From the NCBI RefSeq assembly GCF_007828035.1, contig NZ_VITV01000006.1, positions 62,001 to 126,000 of the forward strand: 64,000 nt of DNA, given 5' to 3'. Positions 26,299 through 33,398 of this stretch are shown one piece after another. The translations under genes were made by a program, and so were the position numbers. Below the pieces are notes generated by a model, which was not told the DNA's origin, ran no database searches, and saw only the letters and a list, made by a program, of their open reading frames with translations. Numbering within the stretch: the stretch's first letter is position 1; the number at the start of each line of letters is the position of its first letter. The DNA is from Nitrospirillum amazonense (GTDB taxonomy: Bacteria; Pseudomonadota; Alphaproteobacteria; Azospirillales; Azospirillaceae).

Positions 26299-27652
26299 GA
26301 TCGCGATGATCGGCGGCGGCGGCGTGCGCACCCCACTGGTCATCTTCGGCATCAACGAGGCGGCGGAGGCCCTGGGCGCCCGCGAGATGGTGCTGTACGA
26401 CCCGGACCAGGAGCGTCTGAAGGTCATCGCCGCCCTGGGCCGCGCCGTCGTCGCCAAGGAGGGCGGCAGCCTGGTCATTCGGGAAGCCGCTGCCATCGAG
26501 GACGCGGTGGAAGGCGCCGATTTCGTCCTGAACAGCGTGCGGGTCGGCGGCATCGCCTCGCGCGCGGCGGATGAGCTGGCGGCCATCAAGCACGGCTATC
26601 CCGGGCAGGAGACCACCGGCCCGGCCGGCGCCGCCATGGCGCTGCGCACCGTGCCCGTGGCCCTGGACCACGCGCGGGTGGTGGAGCGGCTGGCGCCCAG
26701 CGCCTGGATCGTCAACTTCACCAATCCCGCCGGACTGATCACCCAAGCCGTCAGCACCCACACCAAGGCGCGGGTGGTGGGCATCTGCGACACCCCCACC
26801 GAGCTGCTGCACCGCATCACCCTGGCGCTGGGCGCCCGGCATGACGAGGTGGTGTGCGACTATGTCGGCCTGAACCACCTGGGCTGGGTGCGCCGCATTC
26901 GCCTGCGCGGCGAGGACGTGACCGACCGTGTGCTGGACGACGACCGCATCCTGTCGCAGCTGTACACCGCCCCGCTGTTCGACTTCGCCATGATCCGCAC
27001 CCTGCGGCTGATCCCCACGGAGTACCTGTTCTTCTACTACAGCCGCCGCCGCGCGCTGGAGAACCAGAAGCGCCAGGGCAGCAGCCGGGGCACGGAGGTG
27101 GAGCAGTTGAACCACCAGCTGTTCGCCACCCTGAAGGATCGCCTGGGCGCCGACGATGGCGAGGGGGCGGTCGCCGCCTACGCCGCCTATCTCAACCGCC
27201 GCTCCGGCTCCTACATGAAGCTGGAGGCCTCGGCCGGCTCCGCCTTCGACAAGGACGCGCCGTTTGACGAGGATCCCTTCCGCGTAGCCAGCGGCTACCA
27301 CCGCATCGCCCTGGACGTCATGACGGCGCTGTGCGGCGACAAGCCCGCGCGCATCATCGTCAACACCCGCAACGACGGCGCCGTGCCCAACCTGCCGGAC
27401 GACGACATCGTCGAAACGCCCTGTCAGATCAGCCGCGACAGCATCATTCCGGAACCGCTGGAGCCCCTGCCCGACGAAGTCCACGGCCTGGTGCAGTCGG
27501 TGAAGTCCTATGAGCGGGCCGCCATCCGGTCGGCCATGAACACCGACCGGCTGACGGCGCGCATGGCCTTCCTGATCCACCCCGCCATTGGGGAGTGGGA
27601 GCCGTCGGACCCGCTGCTGCACGACCTGCTGGACCGCTGCATCCACTGCTGA
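26276..27652 (+). CDS. GH4 NAD-dependent glycosidase (6-phospho-beta-glucosidase-like)
   Basis: This 458-residue cytoplasmic enzyme belongs to GH4, which cleaves glycosides by NAD- and metal-assisted C3 oxidation and elimination. Signature parts are IAMIGGGGVRTP (dinucleotide site), FTNPAGLITQAV, GICDTPTELL and YVGLNHLGWV with the metal-binding His. Family members act on 6-phospho-glucosides or on unphosphorylated galactosides or glucuronides. The place in an inositol operon beside a PfkB kinase, without a visible phosphotransferase system, makes an unusual substrate possible. The ATG at 26276 has GGAG 6 nt upstream and overlaps the kinase 3' end. Confidence 0.9.
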   Translation: MSNPTDRKIAMIGGGGVRTPLVIFGINEAAEALGAREMVLYDPDQERLKVIAALGRAVVAKEGGSLVIREAAAIEDAVEGADFVLNSVRVGGIASRAADELAAIKHGYPGQETTGPAGAAMALRTVPVALDHARVVERLAPSAWIVNFTNPAGLITQAVSTHTKARVVGICDTPTELLHRITLALGARHDEVVCDYVGLNHLGWVRRIRLRGEDVTDRVLDDDRILSQLYTAPLFDFAMIRTLRLIPTEYLFFYYSRRRALENQKRQGSSRGTEVEQLNHQLFATLKDRLGADDGEGAVAAYAAYLNRRSGSYMKLEASAGSAFDKDAPFDEDPFRVASGYHRIALDVMTALCGDKPARIIVNTRNDGAVPNLPDDDIVETPCQISRDSIIPEPLEPLPDEVHGLVQSVKSYERAAIRSAMNTDRLTARMAFLIHPAIGEWEPSDPLLHDLLDRCIHC

Positions 27653-27668
27653 TCCCAACCGCTGATCA

Positions 27669-27701
27669 GGCACCGCGAGGGAGAGGATCCAGCGCGGTGC
27701 C
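27669..27701. terminator. Hairpin between convergent GH4 and GH2 genes
   Basis: GGCACCGCG (27669-27677) and CGCGGTGCC (27693-27701) form a perfect 9-bp stem with a 15-base loop, in the 59-bp gap where two genes converge. No T tract follows on either strand, so it is a possible bidirectional stop signal of uncertain strength. Confidence 0.4.
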
Positions 27702-27711
27702 CGGCCAGCGG

Positions 27712-30591
27712 TCAGGCCTGACGCACCGCGACGTTGCGGCTGAAGCCGAACTCGGCCCCGGCGGGCGTGCGGAACACCACGTCCAGGCGCCGTACGCCCG
27801 CCCCGGGGGCCAGCGCCACGGTCAGCGGCCCCGGCGGTGCCGCCGTCTTGCGGCCCAACAGGCGGCCGCCCTCATAGACGTCGCAGGACCCGACCAGGCT
27901 AAGGAACGCCACGCGGCCGCCCTGGCGCCCCACCTTGGCCTGAGGGGTGAAGCGGACTGAGCAGAGGGTATAGCCGTCCGCCGTCTGCGGGTCATGCGCC
28001 CAGCGTGTGCCGAAGTCGTCCCACGCCGTCATGTCCGCGTCGCGGTAGGCAAGCGCCCCTTCCATCGTGGCGGCAGGGGGAGCCGCGTACCAGGTATCCA
28101 GGATCAGGTCGGAGGGAGCGGTCGCCTGCTCCGTCGGGGCCGCCGCCGCCTCGACCGCCATGCGGGCACTGGCGGATTTCAGGCCGGGCGCGATGGCCGT
28201 CAGCGTGAGGGCCCCACGGCTACCCGCCCGCGTTTGCACGATGACCTGAGCCAGGCCGTTGAACAGGGCCCGGCGGGTGCCTTTCTCGGGGGCGGCGCTG
28301 TTGGGATCGCCGTTGCCCAGGCCGATGATGTCGCCCCCCTCGATGGTAAAGGTGACCATGTCCTGGGCCAGCGGCACCGGCCGGCCCTGGGCGTCGATCG
28401 CCTCCACCATGACGGGCGTGGCGTCCAGCCCATCGCCGCGCAGGCGGTCGCGGTCGGGCGTCAGTCTCAGGGCCGCGGCCGGGCCCGTCGTCTCCACCTG
28501 CGCGCGGGCCGTGACCTTGCCCCCGGCATAGCCCACCGCCTCCAGCCGTCCCGGGGCGTAGGCCACCATCCAATGGTTCATCTCATAGGGGTCGACCGCC
28601 TGCCGGCCCTGGGAGCGGCCATTCAGGAACAGCTCCACCTCCTCCATGTTGCCGCAGGCCATGACCTTGACGGGCCGGCCCTCCCGCCCCGCCCAGTTCC
28701 AGTGCGGCACCAGGGCCAGCACGGGGCGGTCCGTCACCCATTGGGCCTGGTGGATGTGGAAGGCGGCCTTGGCGAAGCCGCACAGATCCATGATGCCGTA
28801 GAAGGAGGAATTGGAAGGCCAGCCCCAGGGCGACGGCTCGCCGTGATAATCGAAGCCCGTCCAGACGAAGCCGCCGGCGATGAAATCGCGCGTCGCGATC
28901 GCCTTCCAGGCGGCGCGGTGGGTGTTCCAGTCCTTCACCGGGTCGTCATAGCCGGCGATGGTGCGGCTGTCCTTGTCCGTCACATAGGCGCCCCGGGTGC
29001 TGAAGGCGCTGGTGTCTTCCGACGAGATCAGCGGCACGTCGGGATGGGCGGCATGGAAGGCGTCGTACTTGTCCTGCTGGTAGTTGAAGCCGACCACGTC
29101 CACCGCCTGGGACACGTTCACCGGGGTGAACAGGCCGCCGTTCATGGCCGCCGTCACCGGGCGGGTGGTGTCCAGCGCCTTCACCGCGTGGGCCATGCGC
29201 CGCACCATCTCATACCCGGCGGCCGATCCCTGCATCGGTTCCTCGTTGAACACCGACCAGAGGATGACGGAGGGATGGTTGCGGTCGCGCCGCACCATCC
29301 ATTCCAACTGGGCCAAGGTGTCGGGCGACGGGTTGAACTGCCGGTTCTCATCCATCACCAGCAGGCCATGACGGTCGCACAAGTCCAACACCACGGCCGA
29401 TGGCGCGTTGTGGGTGCAGCGGATGGCGTTGCAGCCCAGTTCCTTCAGCCGCCGGATGCGGTAATCCCACAGCGCGTCGGGTATGGCGGTGCCGACGCCG
29501 GCATGGTCCTGGTGCACGCACACGCCCTTGATCTTGAGCGGCCGGCCGTTGAGAAAGAAACCCTTGTCCTTGTCAAACCGGGTGGTGCGAAAGCCGCAGG
29601 TGGTGGTGACCGCGTCCACGCACCGGTCCCCCGCCATCAATCGGGTCTGGACGCGGTAAAGGGTGGGCGCCTCCACGCTCCACAGCCGGGGATTGGCCAC
29701 GCCCAGGTCCAGCCGGGCGACGCCCTGGTCTAGGGGCGTGATGCTCACCGGCGCCTGGCCGCTGGCCACCACCCGGCCGTCGGCATCCTCCAGCGTGCTG
29801 ACCACCATCATGGCGGCGGGGTTCTTGCCGCTGTTGTAGGCGGTGACCTCCACCGGCAGCACCCAGCCGTCCCCTTGCGGCACTGGATGGGCATAGACGC
29901 CGTCGGTGATGATGTGGACGGGATCGCGCTTCACGATGCGAACGGGGCGGTACAGGCCGCCCCCCTCATACCACCAGCCTTCCATGGCATGGGCGTCCAC
30001 GCGGATGGCCAAGGTGTTCAGGTCGTCGCCGAAGGTGGCGAAGGGCGTCAGGTCGATGGTGATGCCGTTGTAGCCGCTCCAGTTCCGGTCCACGACGGTG
30101 CCGTTGAACCAGAGGGTGGCGTGGGTGGCGATGCCGTCGATCTGCAGCTCGATATGGCGGCCCTGGTCGGCCGGATCGAAGCGCAGGACGGTGCGGTACC
30201 AGGCGATGCCGCGCCGGCGGTAGCCCTGGGCCCGGTTGGCGTCGGCCTCGATGGGCTGAAAACTGACGAAATCATGGGGCAGACGCACGTCGGCCCAGTC
30301 GGAATCATCGAAGCTGGGGGCGGCCGCCCCCCAGGCCTTGCCGGCCTTGGCGTTGTCGTAGGAATCGTCCTGGCTGAGGATCTCGGGGAACGGGATGTCG
30401 CCCTCGAAGAAGCGCCATCCCTGGTCCAGCGCCAGCACCTCGCGGGGACTGGCGATGGGTCGCGGCGCCATCGGGGATGCCGCGAAGGCGCCCACAGCGC
30501 CGATGGGGTCGCATCCGCCCACTGCCACGGCGATGGCGCCACCCGCCTTCAACATCTGCCGCCGGCTGATACCCCCGTCCCTGACCGCCAC
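27712..30591 (-). CDS. GH2 glycoside hydrolase (beta-galactosidase-like), Tat-exported
   Basis: This 959-residue enzyme has a twin-arginine signal (ISRRQMLKAGGAIAVAVGGC); the Cys in VGGC could be a lipobox. Domains in order are: jelly-roll sugar-binding domain (about 30-200; WADVRLPHDF, GIAWYRTVL), Ig-like GH2 domain (about 205-310), TIM barrel (about 315-600), then DUF4982 and further C-terminal beta domains. The acid/base is the Glu of SVFNEEP (near residue 449) and the probable nucleophile the Glu of ISSEDTS (near 525). The GTG at 30591 was chosen because GGGGGAGGG lies upstream; a TTG at 30648 is weaker. A TGGAA-N6-TTCCA operator lies 82 bp upstream. Beta-galactosidase or beta-glucuronidase activity is possible. 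Confidence 0.9.
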   Translation of the reverse strand: MAVRDGGISRRQMLKAGGAIAVAVGGCDPIGAVGAFAASPMAPRPIASPREVLALDQGWRFFEGDIPFPEILSQDDSYDNAKAGKAWGAAAPSFDDSDWADVRLPHDFVSFQPIEADANRAQGYRRRGIAWYRTVLRFDPADQGRHIELQIDGIATHATLWFNGTVVDRNWSGYNGITIDLTPFATFGDDLNTLAIRVDAHAMEGWWYEGGGLYRPVRIVKRDPVHIITDGVYAHPVPQGDGWVLPVEVTAYNSGKNPAAMMVVSTLEDADGRVVASGQAPVSITPLDQGVARLDLGVANPRLWSVEAPTLYRVQTRLMAGDRCVDAVTTTCGFRTTRFDKDKGFFLNGRPLKIKGVCVHQDHAGVGTAIPDALWDYRIRRLKELGCNAIRCTHNAPSAVVLDLCDRHGLLVMDENRQFNPSPDTLAQLEWMVRRDRNHPSVILWSVFNEEPMQGSAAGYEMVRRMAHAVKALDTTRPVTAAMNGGLFTPVNVSQAVDVVGFNYQQDKYDAFHAAHPDVPLISSEDTSAFSTRGAYVTDKDSRTIAGYDDPVKDWNTHRAAWKAIATRDFIAGGFVWTGFDYHGEPSPWGWPSNSSFYGIMDLCGFAKAAFHIHQAQWVTDRPVLALVPHWNWAGREGRPVKVMACGNMEEVELFLNGRSQGRQAVDPYEMNHWMVAYAPGRLEAVGYAGGKVTARAQVETTGPAAALRLTPDRDRLRGDGLDATPVMVEAIDAQGRPVPLAQDMVTFTIEGGDIIGLGNGDPNSAAPEKGTRRALFNGLAQVIVQTRAGSRGALTLTAIAPGLKSASARMAVEAAAAPTEQATAPSDLILDTWYAAPPAATMEGALAYRDADMTAWDDFGTRWAHDPQTADGYTLCSVRFTPQAKVGRQGGRVAFLSLVGSCDVYEGGRLLGRKTAAPPGPLTVALAPGAGVRRLDVVFRTPAGAEFGFSRNVAVRQA

Positions 30592-30672
30592 CGCGCCCTC
30601 CCCCGCTGATTTAGCGCCGATGCTACTGGGCGGTCCGGAGTGTCGCAATGACTATTTCATATTTATAGTATT

Positions 30673-30688
30673 TGGAAATTACGTTCCA
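30673..30688. promoter_or_regulatory. TGGAA-N6-TTCCA palindrome (IolR-type operator) before the GH2 gene
   Basis: TGGAA (30673-30677), ATTACG and TTCCA (30684-30688) form the third full copy of the motif in this window. It lies between the stop of the transporter gene and the GH2 start. A TATAAA on the minus strand (30668-30663) next to it could be a -10 element. Confidence 0.72.
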
Positions 30689-30700
30689 TCCAGGTGAGCA

Positions 30701-32008
30701 TCAGGACAACCGCAGGCGCGGTGTCAGCATGAGGCAGAGCACCGCCCCCAGGGAGGGCAGGATGGTCATGGGCAGGATCAGGCCCAAGGCGGAAACGACC
30801 GTCTGGCGATCTCCGGTCCGCCAGACCAGGATCTCGCTGACCACCAGGATGGCGACGGCACACGCCACCTTGATGCATAGGGTCAGCAAGCCGAATACCT
30901 GTGTTGGCGCCAGGCGATGGCCGGACATCGCGGGTGACGCGGCACAGGCCCCGGCAGCCGCCCACAACAGCATGCTCATGCCCCCCAGGCCTGTTCCCAG
31001 CAAACCGGCAGCGGCGGCGGTGAGCGGCAGGCTGTGCGCGCCGGAGACCAGGAAGGTCAGCGCCCCGGTGATGGCCGCCGCCGCCGAGGCGCGAAACGCG
31101 GCCGAGGGGCTGTGTCGGTCCACCACCAGCGTCCACAGCGGCTGCCCCACCAGCCCGCCGATGGCGACGCAGGCCATGACGGTTCCCCGCGCCAGGGAGG
31201 AGGTGAGGACGGTGGCGGCGAAGTAAGGCTCCAGCCGCGTGAATACCGAGGCCGTCCCAGACAGGACGAACTCCGCCGCCAGCACGGCGGCCAGGGCCAT
31301 GGGGAACCGGAATTGCGACAGGAAAGGGCGCGTCATCGCCGGTGCCGACGGCTCCAGGGCCAGTCCGCCACGCGCAGCCCACCAGAACCAGCCGGCGCTC
31401 ACCATGCCGAGCCCCCACAGCACCAGGGCGAAGACGGCAAAGGCGCGCGCCTGTTCCAACCCGCTTCGGGCCAGCAGCAGCGGCGCCGCCACTGCGACGG
31501 ACAGGGTGGCGAGGCCGGCGCCGACGAAGCGCAAGGCCGACAGGGCGGTGCGCGCCCTGTCGCCAGCGACCATGCCCAGCACGGCGTTCTGCGGCACGTC
31601 ATACAAGGCGTAGGTCAGGCGGAACAGCAGCCCGGTGCCCAGCGCATAGAGGATGCGCCAACCGGCGGGTACCAGCCCGGTGGCCAGGAACAGCAGCAGC
31701 GACGCCCCCGCGAGGACGCTGCCCAGGACGTGCAGGCGGGCGGCGGCCGGAACGGTCGCCGCCCGGCGCCGCAGCACATGCCCCATCACCATATCGGTGG
31801 CGCCATTGATCACCAGCGACACCGCCAGCACGGCCCCCATGGCGCGGGGCGGCAGGCCGCACGCCTCGGTCAGGAAATAGGCGAACAGCAGCTCGCTGCT
31901 GTACCAGATCAGGCTCTTGCCATAATGGCCGACGCTGTAGGCGCGCCACACGGCCACCCGCAGCATCCGCGCCCATTCCGGGCCGCCATTCCCATCCATG
32001 CTGGACAT
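30701..32008 (-). CDS. MFS/GPH-family sugar symporter
   Basis: This protein of about 435 residues has roughly 12 membrane segments and the layout of the glycoside-pentoside-hexuronide (MelB-like) symporters. The first helix region has SVGHYGKSLIWYSSELLFAYFLTEACGL, then INGATDMVMGHVLRRR and YALYDVPQNAVLGM. It probably brings a sugar or glycoside into the cytoplasm. It lies between the ROK regulator gene (37 bp plus the start offset upstream) and the GH2 gene, all on the minus strand. The start is uncertain: a GTG at 32038 and ATGs at 32008 and 31999 are in frame and none has a strong ribosome site. Confidence 0.8.
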   Translation of the reverse strand: MSSMDGNGGPEWARMLRVAVWRAYSVGHYGKSLIWYSSELLFAYFLTEACGLPPRAMGAVLAVSLVINGATDMVMGHVLRRRAATVPAAARLHVLGSVLAGASLLLFLATGLVPAGWRILYALGTGLLFRLTYALYDVPQNAVLGMVAGDRARTALSALRFVGAGLATLSVAVAAPLLLARSGLEQARAFAVFALVLWGLGMVSAGWFWWAARGGLALEPSAPAMTRPFLSQFRFPMALAAVLAAEFVLSGTASVFTRLEPYFAATVLTSSLARGTVMACVAIGGLVGQPLWTLVVDRHSPSAAFRASAAAAITGALTFLVSGAHSLPLTAAAAGLLGTGLGGMSMLLWAAAGACAASPAMSGHRLAPTQVFGLLTLCIKVACAVAILVVSEILVWRTGDRQTVVSALGLILPMTILPSLGAVLCLMLTPRLRLS

Positions 32009-32075
32009 CCGGCCCACCCGGCTTTGTTCGGGCGGCACACTAGCCCGTCCGCCGTTGCGGCTTTATGACAGGATA

Positions 32076-33227
32076 TCAGGCGAAGAACGCCTCCCGCAGG
32101 GGCATGACGGCGGCACCCAGCGCCACCGGGTCGCCCAGCGCCTCGGCCACCACCACCGCGGGAAGCGGCGGCGGATAGCCCCGGCGATTGGTCGGGACCG
32201 GCACGACGATACGGTCGGCCAAGGCCTGGGCGATGGAGGGGGGCAGCCGGCCGCCGATGACGATGAGGCCGGGATCCATGCTGTAGGCCAGAAGCCCGCA
32301 CAGCATGGCGAAGGAGGGCTGCGCCTGTTCCAGCCAATCCGCCACACCCGCCCATCCCACGTCGATGGCCTGCACCATTTCCTCAACCGTCGCGAAAACG
32401 TGGCCGTGGTTCTTCAGGCAGGTCTGCAACAGGTCCAGGTTGGCATACGTCACGCCGGCCAGCGTCCAGATGCCGCCGAACTCCCCCGCGTTACCGTTCT
32501 GGCCCCGGAAGGGCTTGCCATCGGCGATGATGCCGCCGCCGAAGCCATTGGTCAGGTGCAGGTAGGCGAAGTTGCGGCAGCGCCGGCCCACGCCGAACAA
32601 GCTTTCGCCGATGGCGGCCACGGTACCGTCGTTGTCCACACGGACCGGCAGGCGCAACGCCTCTTCCAGGATGGGCTCGATCTCCACCATCGCCCAATCG
32701 TCCAGGTAGGCCGGTGGGTTGAACAACCGCCCCCGCCCTACATAGAAGGCGGAAATGCCCACGCCCACACCCACCAGGCGCCGGGGATCGATCCCTGTCT
32801 CCTCCTCCAATTCCCGGCGAAAGGCCCGCAGGCGTTCCAGCACCACCGGCCGCGCCATGGTGGGCATGGCGGCGCGCCGCTGCCCCCGCACCGTGCCGGT
32901 GAAATCCATCAGGGTCATGGACACGGCGTCGCCCAGCAGCGACACGCCCAGGGCATAGGCGAAATCAGGGTTGAGGGAGACGTGGACGCTGGGATGGCCC
33001 GGCCGGTCCGCCTGCCGCGCCGCCGTGCGTACCAGCCCGTCTTGGTGGAACCCCTGCAGCAGCCGCGTCACCGTCGGCTGCGACAGATCCAGCGACCGGG
33101 TCAGTTCCGCCTGGCTCAAGCCCCCGCTTTTCAGCAGCAAATCCAGAATGCGCCGTCCGCCCTCGCTGACGGGCCGGGCCACCGAAACCATAGGAAGGGT
33201 TGGTTCTGACTCAGGAAACATCCGCAT
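32076..33227 (-). CDS. ROK-family transcriptional regulator (complete)
   Basis: This 383-residue protein has an N-terminal winged helix (about 15-80; GRRILDLLLKSGGLSQAELTRSLDLSQPTVTRLLQGFHQDGLV). A ROK sugar-binding region follows (RLVGVGVGISAFYVG, DNDGTVAAIGESLFG, LTNGFGGGIIADGKPF). The ROK zinc motif is absent, as in other repressors of the family. It is transcribed towards the MFS transporter and divergently from the second TonB receptor. The palindrome at 33313-33329 in the shared promoter region is the likely operator. It probably senses a sugar from the substrates of the receptor and GH2 enzyme. Confidence 0.9.
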   Translation of the reverse strand: MRMFPESEPTLPMVSVARPVSEGGRRILDLLLKSGGLSQAELTRSLDLSQPTVTRLLQGFHQDGLVRTAARQADRPGHPSVHVSLNPDFAYALGVSLLGDAVSMTLMDFTGTVRGQRRAAMPTMARPVVLERLRAFRRELEEETGIDPRRLVGVGVGISAFYVGRGRLFNPPAYLDDWAMVEIEPILEEALRLPVRVDNDGTVAAIGESLFGVGRRCRNFAYLHLTNGFGGGIIADGKPFRGQNGNAGEFGGIWTLAGVTYANLDLLQTCLKNHGHVFATVEEMVQAIDVGWAGVADWLEQAQPSFAMLCGLLAYSMDPGLIVIGGRLPPSIAQALADRIVVPVPTNRRGYPPPLPAVVVAEALGDPVALGAAVMPLREAFFA

Positions 33228-33312
33228 GGGAACAGGCAGCCGGTAACGGGTGACGACAGCACCATAGAGACATAAGCCCCCGCCGTCATCAAGGCGTCAT
33301 ACATTTCGCATA

Positions 33313-33329
33313 GTATGCATGCTGCATAC
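33313..33329. promoter_or_regulatory. GTATGCA-N3-TGCATAC palindrome between ROK regulator and TonB receptor
   Basis: GTATGCA (33313-33319), TGC and TGCATAC (33323-33329) form perfect 7-bp arms. CATACATTT occurs directly on both sides (33298 and 33325), extending the repetitive core. The site is 70 bp before the receptor ATG and 86 bp before the regulator start, as expected for a shared operator of the divergent ROK repressor. Confidence 0.6.
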
Positions 33330-33398
33330 ATTTAACGCGCCGTGGGCGCCCGCGGTTCCATCCGCGGTTCAAGGGCCGGAACAGGCCAGGGGAAAGAA

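Noticed and set aside
30592-30648. GH2 gene starting at the in-frame TTG at 30648
   Set aside because: It would put 19 residues before the Tat signal and has no good ribosome site, whereas the GTG at 30591 has GGGGGAGGG upstream.
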